A stretch of 6,978 nt of DNA from NCBI GenBank assembly GCA_937923585.1, contig CALDSM010000366.1:1-6978 (forward strand), in the 5' to 3' direction. This document shows positions 1 to 6,218 of this stretch, in pieces. A program made the translations under genes and the position numbers. The number at the start of each line of letters is the position of its first letter. Within the stretch, counting starts at the first letter, position 1. The notes beneath the pieces were generated by a model, which was not told the DNA's origin, made no database searches, and was given only the letters and a program-made list of their open reading frames with translations. This DNA comes from an uncultured bacterium (lineage in GTDB: Bacteria > Hydrogenedentota > Hydrogenedentia > Hydrogenedentales > CAITNO01).

Positions 1-250
1 AGGCCGTCGCACTACATCTGGAGGGAGAACACTTGTCGGAAATGGGCCTGGCGGACAACCCCACAGTGGTTGTAATGATGGCGTTGACGGGACGGAAATC
101 AATGGGCAGGGGGTGGACAATTATGCGCTTTAGGTCGAATTCTGGTATTCTCTTGCGGGCGAAACAGCCGCCGGATGATTGAACCTGGCGGCATTAATCT
201 GGGTACTTCCCTGGGAGAGCATGCTCCCGGTCAAGGTCAGGGCATTATTG
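1..250. other. Upstream region, no gene identified
   Basis: No protein family is recognisable here. One + strand frame is open from base 3 to a TGA at 180-182 (about 59 codons, containing LSEMGLADNPTVVVMMAL). It could be the 3' end of a gene that begins before the window, but it resembles nothing I know, and its third-position GC drops in its second half. It does not look like the end of FabZ or LpxC, which often precede lpxA. A TTG at 179-181 would extend lpxA upstream by 24 residues, but those residues do not belong to the LpxA fold. A TTGACG at 84-89 has no convincing -10 partner, so I call no promoter. Confidence 0.4.
211..230 (+). promoter_or_regulatory. Hairpin just upstream of lpxA
   Basis: CTGGGAG (211-217) pairs with CTCCCGG (224-230), allowing one U-G wobble, around a 6-base loop AGCATG. 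The centre is the perfect palindrome GAGCATGCTC at 217-226. It ends 20 bases before the lpxA start codon and no T-run follows, so it is not an intrinsic terminator. It could be a 5'-UTR hairpin affecting lpxA translation or mRNA stability, or a DNA operator. Only the base pairing is seen; the function is unknown. Confidence 0.35.
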
Positions 251-1039
251 ATGAACATACATCCCACCGCCATTGTGCATCCGGGTGCCGTGCTTGCCGA
301 CGATGTCGAGGTGCAGGCGTACACCATCATTGAGGATCAGGTGACCATCGGCGCGGGGTCGGTCATCGGCCCGCACTGCGTCATCGCAGGCGGCACGGTG
401 ATGGGTTGCAACAACCGCACCTACAGCGCGGCGCAGATTGGCGTGCCGCCGCAGGATCTGAAGCACGTCAAGGGCGCGCTGGGAAAAACCGTCATCGGCG
501 ACAACAACGTGTTCCGCGAGATGGTGACCATCAGTTCCAGCACGGTCTACCCCGACAGCGAGGAGCACAGGGGCACCATGGTCGGCAGCAACTGCCTGAT
601 CATGGCCTGCGCGCACGTCGCCCATGACTGCTTTGTGGGTGACCGCGTGATCATGGCGAACAGTTCGGCCCTGGCGGGCCATGTGACGGTGCATGACGGC
701 GCCACGCTGGGCGGCATTGTGGGTATTCACCAATTCTGCGTCGTCGGCACGATGGCGTTTCTGGGCGGCATGTCGCGCATCAACATGGACGTGCTGCCGT
801 ACATGATCATGGAGGGCCACCCGGCGCGGTGCTACGGGCCCAACGTGGTGGGCCTGACGCGCAACGGCTTCTCGAAGGAGGCCATTGCCCGCATCCGCCG
901 CATGTTCAGACTGGTCTACCGGTCAGGCCTCAACATGAGCCAGGCGGTGGCGGAGATTGAAAGCACGGTCGAGGACTGCCGGGAGAAAGACACGATCCTG
1001 GGCATCATCCGTGAATCCCGCCGGGGCATATCCCGCTGA
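251..1039 (+). CDS. lpxA: Acyl-ACP--UDP-N-acetylglucosamine O-acyltransferase
   Basis: This cytoplasmic trimeric enzyme makes the first committed acyl transfer of lipid A synthesis, moving an (R)-3-hydroxyacyl chain from acyl-ACP to the 3 position of a UDP-GlcNAc-type sugar. The product is 262 residues, the same length as E. coli LpxA. Residues 1-185 are left-handed beta-helix hexapeptide repeats and the rest is the C-terminal helical domain with RLVYRSG. The catalytic His falls at 125 (AHVAHDC), with His144 (LAGHV), His160 (HQFC) and chain-length ruler Gly173 in E. coli register. The start at 251 is chosen because MNIHPTAIVHP matches the family N terminus; a weak AAGGTCAGGG lies upstream. 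Odd: the usual TIHRGT segment reads TISSST (residues 93-98) followed by a short insertion, and E. coli Glu200 and Arg205 correspond to Val and Asn, while Asn198 and Arg204 are kept. Family assignment is secure; exact sugar substrate is uncertain. Confidence 0.95.
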   Translation: MNIHPTAIVHPGAVLADDVEVQAYTIIEDQVTIGAGSVIGPHCVIAGGTVMGCNNRTYSAAQIGVPPQDLKHVKGALGKTVIGDNNVFREMVTISSSTVYPDSEEHRGTMVGSNCLIMACAHVAHDCFVGDRVIMANSSALAGHVTVHDGATLGGIVGIHQFCVVGTMAFLGGMSRINMDVLPYMIMEGHPARCYGPNVVGLTRNGFSKEAIARIRRMFRLVYRSGLNMSQAVAEIESTVEDCREKDTILGIIRESRRGISR

Positions 1040-1080
1040 TTAGAACAAGACTGCACCTAACCAATGGCGCAGAGTTTCTT

Positions 1081-1104
1081 TCTTGCTCCTGCTCTTAATC
1101 TTGC
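1081..1104 (+). repeat. Left inverted-repeat arm (hexamer-built)
   Basis: This 24-base tract is the exact reverse complement of 1197-1220. The 6-base rhythm continues inward to about 1113 with two more CTTGCT-type units. Read on the minus strand it supplies the last codons and the TAA stop of the small ORF at 1095-1178. Confidence 0.9.
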
Positions 1105-1178
1105 TCTTGCTCCCGTTTAGAGACTGCTGAAATAATACGTTCCAGTCCTTCCCTCAAAGGAACTTGCACGGTTTTCAT
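1095..1178 (-). CDS. Putative 27-aa small ORF inside the inverted-repeat element
   Basis: This minus-strand frame runs from an ATG at 1178-1176 to a TAA at 1097-1095. It begins MKTVQVPLREGL and ends KREQEQD. It could form one short amphipathic helix with a charged, Gln/Glu-rich tail. The tail is encoded by the GAGCAA units of the left repeat arm. Codons such as AAA, GTT, CCT, CGT, ATT and TCA give AT-rich third positions, unlike the neighbouring genes. Only a weak GTGAG lies ahead of the ATG, so translation is uncertain. I do not recognise the family from the sequence alone. It may be a remnant of a longer gene carried by a mobile element, a genuine micropeptide, or chance. Confidence 0.3.
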   Translation of the reverse strand: MKTVQVPLREGLERIISAVSKREQEQD

Positions 1179-1196
1179 TACTCACATTGATGTCGG

Positions 1197-1220
1197 GCAA
1201 GATTAAGAGCAGGAGCAAGA
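1197..1220 (+). repeat. Right inverted-repeat arm (hexamer-built)
   Basis: This is the exact reverse complement of 1081-1104. One extra GAGCAA-type unit continues to about 1226 beyond the perfect match. A + strand transcript could fold the two arms into a 24-bp stem enclosing the 92-base centre. Confidence 0.9.
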
Positions 1221-1230
1221 GCAAGATAAT
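1203..1230 (+). promoter_or_regulatory. Possible outward promoter at the right end of the element
   Basis: TTAAGA (1203-1208, 4 of 6 to the -35 consensus) and GATAAT (1225-1230, 5 of 6 to the -10 consensus) are 16 bases apart and face the oxidoreductase gene. Both boxes fall within repeat-derived sequence. If active, it would drive the 1315-6131 gene run. The AT-rich repeat makes chance matches likely, so confidence is low. Confidence 0.2.
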
Positions 1231-1242
1231 AGAAATGCAGGG

Positions 1243-1271
1243 GCAGACCCATCTGCGCGCCCAAAGGGCGC
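1243..1271 (+). promoter_or_regulatory. Two abutting hairpins in the leader of the oxidoreductase gene
   Basis: GCAGA/TCTGC (1243-1247 and 1252-1256, loop CCCA) is followed with no gap by GCGCCC/GGGCGC (1257-1262 and 1266-1271, loop AAA). Both stems pair perfectly. There is no T-run after the second stem, so it is not a standard intrinsic terminator. The pair ends 43 bases before the start codon. It may be a leader RNA structure; no known riboswitch class is recognised. Confidence 0.35.
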
Positions 1272-1300
1272 TCCACTTGCGTCAGTCCCCATATTTCACG

Positions 1301-1306
1301 AGGAGG
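1301..1306 (+). promoter_or_regulatory. Strong ribosome binding site
   Basis: AGGAGG sits 8 bases before the ATG at 1315, the best Shine-Dalgarno match in the window. It fixes the oxidoreductase start and suggests that this is the leading gene of a translated unit. Confidence 0.8.
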
Positions 1307-1314
1307 TTTTCCGC

Positions 1315-2268
1315 ATGAGCGCACTGCGCGCAGGCGTGGCCGGTGTCGGCCATCTGGGCTATCATCACGCGCGGCTCTACGCCGCCATGGACGGCGTGGA
1401 ACTGGCGGGTGTGACCGACCCCGATCCCGCGCGGCGTGAGAAGGCCGCCGCCGATTTCGGCGTGCCCGCGTTCGCCACGGTGGGCGAACTCATCGCGCAG
1501 GGGCTGGACCTCGCGGACGTGGTCACCCCCACCACCACTCACACGGAAACGGCGCTGGCGTTCATTGACGCGGGCGTTCATGTGCTGGTGGAGAAGCCCA
1601 TCGCCGCCACGCTGGAGGAGGCCGGGGCGATTGTATCCGCGGCCCGCGCAAAGGGCGTGAAGGTGCAGGTGGGCCACATTGAGCGGTTCAACGGCGCCGT
1701 GCTGGCGCTGTCCGGCGCCATCGGCGCGCCGCGCTTCATCGAGTGCCACCGCCTCAGCCCCTACCCGATCCGGGGCACCGACGTGAGCGTGGTGCTCGAC
1801 CTGATGATTCATGACCTGGACATCGTGCTCAGCCTGGTGCAGGGCAATGTGGTGTCCGTGGACGCGGTGGGCGTTCCCGTGTTCTCCGCAAGCGAGGACA
1901 TCGCCAATGTGCGCCTGCGCTTCGACACGGGCTGCGTGGCCAACCTCACCAGCAGCCGCGTCTCGATGGAGCGCATGCGCAAGATACGCATCTTCGAGGA
2001 CAACGCCTATGTGTCCACCGACTACAGCGCGCAGGAGGTGCTGGTCTACCGCAAGGAACCGGGCCCGGTGCCGCCGGGTGTGAACCCGATGGAGCGCATC
2101 CGCGTGGAGCCGCTGCCCGTTGAGAAGGACGAACCGCTGAAACTCGAACTGGCCGCGTTTGCCCGCGCGGTGCGCGCGGACACCGTGCCGGTTGTCTCCG
2201 GCGAGGACGGCATGCGCGCACTTGCCCTGGCGGAGCAAATCACGGTGCAGATCAGGGACAACGCGTGA
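1315..2268 (+). CDS. Gfo/Idh/MocA family oxidoreductase, GnnA-like, in lipid A cluster
   Basis: This is an NAD(P)-dependent sugar dehydrogenase of 317 residues. The N-terminal Rossmann fold shows GVGHLG at 10-15. The family EKP motif is at 93-95 in VLVEKPIA, followed by GHIERFN (120-126). The C-terminal substrate domain carries the RGTDVSVVLDLMIHDLD stretch at about 153-169, including the His-Asp pair at 166-167. Lying between lpxA and lpxB, it resembles GnnA of Acidithiobacillus ferrooxidans, which oxidises C3 of UDP-GlcNAc before GnnB transaminates it to the 3-amino sugar used by LpxA. No GnnB-like aminotransferase is in the window, so the GnnA role is an inference and I give no symbol. Its TGA overlaps the lpxB start by 4 bases (GTGA), indicating translational coupling. 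Family assignment is secure; substrate is not. Confidence 0.9.
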   Translation: MSALRAGVAGVGHLGYHHARLYAAMDGVELAGVTDPDPARREKAAADFGVPAFATVGELIAQGLDLADVVTPTTTHTETALAFIDAGVHVLVEKPIAATLEEAGAIVSAARAKGVKVQVGHIERFNGAVLALSGAIGAPRFIECHRLSPYPIRGTDVSVVLDLMIHDLDIVLSLVQGNVVSVDAVGVPVFSASEDIANVRLRFDTGCVANLTSSRVSMERMRKIRIFEDNAYVSTDYSAQEVLVYRKEPGPVPPGVNPMERIRVEPLPVEKDEPLKLELAAFARAVRADTVPVVSGEDGMRALALAEQITVQIRDNA

Positions 2269-3413
2269 AACGCCTCTTCTTTGTGGCCGGGGAGTCCTCC
2301 GGCGACATCCACGGATCCAATCTGATCCGCGCGCTGCGCACGGCTCGGCCCGAATGGTCTTTCGACGGCCTTGGCGGCGGGTTGATGGCCGAAGCGGGCA
2401 TGCACCTCCGCCATGACCTCGCAGGCGAGGCCATCATGGGCTTCGCCGAAGTGGTGCGCCGCCTGCGCCCCATTCGCCAACTGTTCTACGAAACCGTCGC
2501 GCATTTGCGCGACACGAGGCCCGACGCGTTGGTGCTGATTGACTACCCGGGTTTCAACCTGCGCCTCGCAGCCGAGGCGAAGAAAATCGGCATTCCCGTT
2601 GTTTACTACGTAAGCCCCCAGGTCTGGGCCTGGAAGAAGCGGCGCATCCACACCATCGCGCGGGTGGTTGACCTCATGCTGGTCATCTTCCCCTTTGAAG
2701 AGGAACTCTACCGGCGTGTCGGCGTGCCCTGCGCCTACGTGGGCCACCCGCTGCTCGACCACATCGCGCGCTTTGCCCGGACGGATGCGGCAGACAACGA
2801 AATGGTGATAGGACTGCTTCCGGGCAGCCGCGAACAGGAACTGCGGCGCATTGCGCCGGTGATGTTTGAGATCGCCGCAGGCATCCGGGAGCGCCATCCC
2901 GGGGCGCGGTTCGTGGTGCCCTGCGTCAATGAGGCCCGCGCGGAACAGGTGCGCGGCCTCGCCGGCGGTTTCCCCGCGGAACTGCGCGTGGGCGGCATGT
3001 ACGACGTGCTGTCGCAGGCGCGCTTCTGCCTGGTCGCCTCGGGCACGGCGACGCTGGAAACGGCGCTGTTCGGCGTGCCCATGGCCATTTTGTACAAAAC
3101 CAGTCTGATGACCTATTGGATCGCCCGCATGGTCGTGAACATTGAGCACATCGGCATTGTGAACATTCTCGCCAAACACGGCGTTGTGCCGGAGTTTATC
3201 CAGCACGCCGCCACGCGCGACAACGTGCTGCCGACGGCGCTGGAGCTGATTGACGACACGCCCGCGCGTCAGCGCATGCTGGACGATCTGGGTGCCGTGC
3301 GCGAGGGACTGGGCGGTGCGGGCGCCTCGAACCGGGCCGCCGAAAAGATCATCGCTTTGCTGGAGGGTACTACTGGGAGCGCCGGCGTCCCGCCGGCTGG
3401 TCTGGAGACATGA
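2265..3413 (+). CDS. lpxB: Lipid-A-disaccharide synthase
   Basis: This GT-B glycosyltransferase (family GT19) acts peripherally at the inner membrane. It joins 2,3-diacylglucosamine-1-phosphate (lipid X) to UDP-2,3-diacylglucosamine, releasing UDP and forming the beta-1,6 disaccharide of lipid A. The 382 residues show GESSGD (9-14), MGFAEV (58-63), DYPGFN (93-98), SPQVWAWKKRR (117-127), FPFEEELY (142-149), GHPLLD (160-165), LLPGSREQE (184-192), SGTATLET (259-266) and VPEFIQ (308-313), all typical of LpxB. The start is GTG at 2265, overlapping the upstream stop, with AGGG 7 bases before it. The fold appears to end near residue 368 (IIALLEG). The last 14 residues (TTGSAGVPPAGLET) are a low-complexity tail encoded by a GC-rich palindrome. 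polA begins 3 bases after the stop. Confidence 0.97.
   Translation: MKRLFFVAGESSGDIHGSNLIRALRTARPEWSFDGLGGGLMAEAGMHLRHDLAGEAIMGFAEVVRRLRPIRQLFYETVAHLRDTRPDALVLIDYPGFNLRLAAEAKKIGIPVVYYVSPQVWAWKKRRIHTIARVVDLMLVIFPFEEELYRRVGVPCAYVGHPLLDHIARFARTDAADNEMVIGLLPGSREQELRRIAPVMFEIAAGIRERHPGARFVVPCVNEARAEQVRGLAGGFPAELRVGGMYDVLSQARFCLVASGTATLETALFGVPMAILYKTSLMTYWIARMVVNIEHIGIVNILAKHGVVPEFIQHAATRDNVLPTALELIDDTPARQRMLDDLGAVREGLGGAGASNRAAEKIIALLEGTTGSAGVPPAGLET
3371..3407 (+). repeat. REP-like GC-rich palindrome forming the lpxB 3' end
   Basis: GCCGGCG (3381-3387), loop TCC, CGCCGGC (3391-3397) make a perfect 7-bp stem with a 3-base loop. In the lpxB frame it reads GSAGVPPAG, outside the conserved enzyme core. 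This is the pattern expected when an extragenic palindrome has been absorbed at a gene end. Here it replaces an intergenic spacer between lpxB and polA. The stem is certain; that it belongs to a dispersed repeat family is inferred. Confidence 0.55.
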
Positions 3414-3416
3414 CCC

Positions 3417-6131
3417 ATGAGTGAGCGCATTTACCTCGTGGACGCGATGGCCTTCGCCTTCCGCGCCTTTCACGCCATCAAGACCACCCTCACCGATCCC
3501 GAAGGACGGCCGACCAACGCGCTCTACGGGTTCACCCGCATCCTGCTCAAACTGATGCGCGAGCATTCGCCCTCGCACATCGCCGTCGTGTTTGACGCGC
3601 CCGGCCCGACCTTCCGCGACGAGATGTTCGCCGAATACAAGGCCAACCGAAAGGAAACGCCCCCCGAACTGAGGGAACAGTTTCCGCGCATGCACGAACT
3701 GGTGAAGGCGCTGAACCTGCCGATGCTGTCCGTGCCCGGCGTGGAGGCCGACGACGTGATCGGCACACTCGCGCTGAAAGCCGCGGCACAGGGCATGGAG
3801 GCGGTCATTGTCAGCGGCGACAAGGACCTCATGCAACTGATCGGCGGCCGTGTGCGCATGTTTGATCCGGGCAAGGGCGAGGCAGGCGTCTGGTACGGCC
3901 CTGACGAGGTGGTGGAACGCTTCGGCGTCGGTCCCGAGCATGTGCCGGACGCGCTCGCGCTCATCGGCGACGCGGCGGACAACGTGCCGGGGGTGCGCGG
4001 CATCGGCGAGGTGACCGCGAAAAAACTCATGGCGCAGTACGGAACGCTCGAAGCGCTGTATGACCATGTGGCCGAGCTGAAGGGCAAGCAGCGCGAGAAC
4101 ATTGAAGAGGGCCGAGACCAGGCCTTCGCCAGCCGTGAACTGGTCATCATCAAGACGGATGTCCCGCTGGACGTTGATCCCGACGGCTGCCGCCGCAACC
4201 CCTGGAATCCCGAGTGTGTGCGCGAGGCGTTTGCCAGGCTGGGCTTCCATTCGCTCATTGACGAGACCGGCGTGGCCGAGAAGAAGGAAGTGCTCGACTA
4301 CACGCTCGTGACGGAGGAGGTGCAACTGCACGAGGTCGTCAGGGAAATGCGCGCGGCGGGGCGCTTCTCCGTGGACACCGAAACCACGTCCACCGAGCCC
4401 ATGTTCGCAGAGCTGGTGGGCATATCGCTTTCCTGCAATGAGGCCAGAGGCTACTACATTCCCGTGGGCCACGCGCCCGACGCGCTGGCGCTGCGCACCG
4501 ACCCGGATGACCTGCTGGGCGTGGAGCTGATAAACCAGATTCCCAAGGCGCGCGCGCTCGAACTGCTGCGTCCGCTGCTGGAAGACGCGTCCGTCGGCAA
4601 GATCGGTCACAACATCAAATATGACCTGATTGTCTTCCACAATGCGGGCGTCGAGGTACGGGGCGTGGCCATGGACACCATGGTTGCGAGCTACTTGACA
4701 GATCCGGGCCGCTTGAGGCACAATCTAGACGAAGTCAGTCTTCACTACCTCCGGCGCAAAACCATTCCCATATCCGATGTGATCGGAAAGGGATCCAAGA
4801 GCGTCACCTTCGACCAGGTTCCCGTGGATCGCGCGTGCGAATACGCGACGGAAGACGCGGACATGGCGTGGCGGCTCGCGGCGGTGCTGGAGCCGATGTT
4901 GCGGGAGCGCGGGTTGTGCGATCTGTTCCAGGAGGTGGAACTGCCGCTCATCGGCGTGCTCGCGCGGATGGAAGAGACGGGCATCGCGCTGGACACGAAG
5001 CCGCTGGACCGTCTGCGCAGGGAGATGGGTGCGAGACTGGCGGAACTTGAGGGCCTGATTCACGCGGAGGCGGGCGGCCCGTTCAATATCAATTCCCCGA
5101 AGCAGTTGCAGGAAATCCTGTTCGAGCGGCTGGGATTGAGGACGGTGCGCAAGACCAAGACCGGACAGTCCACGGACGTGGATGTGCTGGAGGAGCTTGC
5201 GGCCGAGCATCCCCTGCCCAAACTGATACTTGAATACCGGTCCCTGGAGAAACTCCGGGGCACCTACGTGGATGCGCTTCCCGGTCTCGTGCATCCGCGC
5301 ACCGGCCGGATACACACGTCGTTCAACCAGGCGGTGGCGGCAACGGGACGTCTGTCGAGCAGCAGTCCCAATTTGCAGAACATCCCCGTGCGCACCGAGT
5401 ACGGCAGGCGCATCCGCGAGGCCTTCGTGCCCGGCGTCCCGGACATGGCGCTCATATCGGCGGACTATTCGCAGATTGAGCTGCGCATTCTGGCGCATCT
5501 GTCCGGGGACACGGCCATGCTCCAGGCATTTGAAAGTGATGCGGACATTCACCGGGACACGGCGGCGCGCGTGTTCGGCGTCACGCCCGACGCGGTGACA
5601 CCGGAGATGCGTCGACAGGCCAAGGCAGTGAACTTCGGCGTGGTGTACGGCATCAGCGATTTCGGGCTGGCCCGAAACCTCGGCATCAGCCGCAGCGAGG
5701 CGGGCCGGTTCATAGACGCCTATTTCAAGCAGTATCCGCGCGTGCGGCAGTGGCTCGACGAGGTGGTGGCCAAGGCGAAGGCCGACGGCTACACGACGAC
5801 CATGCTCAACCGCCGGCGCTACCTGCCCGAACTGAACGGGGCCGATCCCGTGGCGCGCAAGGGCGCGGAGCGCATGGCGCTGAACACGCCCGTGCAGGGC
5901 ACCGCCGCCGACGTGATCAAGATCGCCATGGTGCGGCTGGACGCGGCGCTGCAGGGCACCGGGGCGCGCATGCTCCTGCAGGTGCACGACGAACTGGTGG
6001 TGGAGGCGCCGGAGCAATCGGCAAAGGAGGTGGCCGCGTTGATGGTGAAGGTGATGGGGCAGGCGGTGGCGATTGACGTGCCGCTGCGCGTGGATGCGGG
6101 CATCGGCCGGAACTGGGCCGAAATACACTAG
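3417..6131 (+). CDS. polA: DNA polymerase I
   Basis: This is full-length family A polymerase (904 residues; E. coli 928) for Okazaki primer removal and repair synthesis. The 5'-nuclease domain (about 1-290) has LVDA (Asp9), FDA (Asp60), GVEADD (Glu110, Asp112, Asp113), SGDKD (Asp135, Asp137) and GDAADNVPG (Asp185, Asp188), then a helix-hairpin-helix. The 3'-5' exonuclease domain (about 300-500) keeps all catalytic residues: Asp320/Glu322 in DTET, Asp403 in HNIKYD, and Tyr476/Asp480 in YATEDAD. Proofreading is therefore expected, unlike in Taq. The polymerase domain has ATGRLSSSSPNLQNIP, motif A DYSQIELR (Asp683), motif B with Lys736, Phe740 and Tyr744, and motif C QVHDE (Asp858). Phe740 is the position where Tyr permits dideoxynucleotides. 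The ATG at 3417 matches the family N terminus; a GGAG at 3404-3407 inside lpxB lies 9 bases upstream. Probably coupled to lpxB. Confidence 0.98.
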   Translation: MSERIYLVDAMAFAFRAFHAIKTTLTDPEGRPTNALYGFTRILLKLMREHSPSHIAVVFDAPGPTFRDEMFAEYKANRKETPPELREQFPRMHELVKALNLPMLSVPGVEADDVIGTLALKAAAQGMEAVIVSGDKDLMQLIGGRVRMFDPGKGEAGVWYGPDEVVERFGVGPEHVPDALALIGDAADNVPGVRGIGEVTAKKLMAQYGTLEALYDHVAELKGKQRENIEEGRDQAFASRELVIIKTDVPLDVDPDGCRRNPWNPECVREAFARLGFHSLIDETGVAEKKEVLDYTLVTEEVQLHEVVREMRAAGRFSVDTETTSTEPMFAELVGISLSCNEARGYYIPVGHAPDALALRTDPDDLLGVELINQIPKARALELLRPLLEDASVGKIGHNIKYDLIVFHNAGVEVRGVAMDTMVASYLTDPGRLRHNLDEVSLHYLRRKTIPISDVIGKGSKSVTFDQVPVDRACEYATEDADMAWRLAAVLEPMLRERGLCDLFQEVELPLIGVLARMEETGIALDTKPLDRLRREMGARLAELEGLIHAEAGGPFNINSPKQLQEILFERLGLRTVRKTKTGQSTDVDVLEELAAEHPLPKLILEYRSLEKLRGTYVDALPGLVHPRTGRIHTSFNQAVAATGRLSSSSPNLQNIPVRTEYGRRIREAFVPGVPDMALISADYSQIELRILAHLSGDTAMLQAFESDADIHRDTAARVFGVTPDAVTPEMRRQAKAVNFGVVYGISDFGLARNLGISRSEAGRFIDAYFKQYPRVRQWLDEVVAKAKADGYTTTMLNRRRYLPELNGADPVARKGAERMALNTPVQGTAADVIKIAMVRLDAALQGTGARMLLQVHDELVVEAPEQSAKEVAALMVKVMGQAVAIDVPLRVDAGIGRNWAEIH

Positions 6132-6218
6132 AAATGAAATTGACATCCCCCTGGCGGGTGTGGCATGGTGTTGCAGTCATGGCAGGGACCGGGTAAGTGC
6201 CAAACCGGCGCCATGCGG

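Larger units (their letters stand above)
1079..1230. mobile_element. MITE-like inverted-repeat element between lpxA and the oxidoreductase
   Basis: Two 24-base arms (1081-1104 and 1197-1220) are perfect inverted copies around a 92-base centre. Each arm is built from 6-base units of the GAGCAA / GAGCAG / GATTAA type, so the left arm is pyrimidine-rich and the right arm purine-rich on the + strand. The centre is visibly lower in GC than the flanking genes. It contains a short minus-strand ORF (1095-1178) and an inner GTTCC/GGAAC pair (1139-1143 and 1159-1163). No transposase is encoded and I see no clear target-site duplication. The architecture suggests a non-autonomous mobile or REP-like element, but an RNA hairpin or a regulatory structure is equally open. 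Confidence 0.45.

Noticed and set aside
179..250. TTG-initiated N-terminal extension of LpxA that looks like a signal peptide
   Set aside because: LpxA is cytoplasmic and the family begins at the residue encoded at 251; the resulting length of 262 equals E. coli LpxA.
1079..1230. CRISPR or intrinsic terminator interpretation of the inverted repeats
   Set aside because: There are only two arms, in inverted orientation and with a 92-base centre, so it is not a CRISPR array; the loop is too long and no T-run follows, so it is not a standard terminator.
1282..2238. 318-codon minus-strand frame opposite the oxidoreductase gene
   Set aside because: Same codon-aligned antisense artefact; composition is His/Arg/Ala-rich and no family is recognisable, while the + strand shows a complete Gfo/Idh/MocA protein.
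2046..6146. Very long minus-strand open frames (891 and 473 codons, sharing one frame) opposite lpxB and polA
   Set aside because: They lie in the antisense frame aligned codon-for-codon with lpxB and polA. Antisense stops would need TTA, CTA or TCA codons in the sense genes, which this GC-biased genome nearly avoids; a single CTA near 4722-4727 separates the two frames. Their sequence is His/Arg/Ala-rich without domains.
6161..6175. Sigma-54-like promoter TGGCAT...TTGCA before rho
   Set aside because: The GG and GC elements are separated by 9 bases instead of the required 10, and the -24 box has T for C. Rho is also not a typical sigma-54 target.
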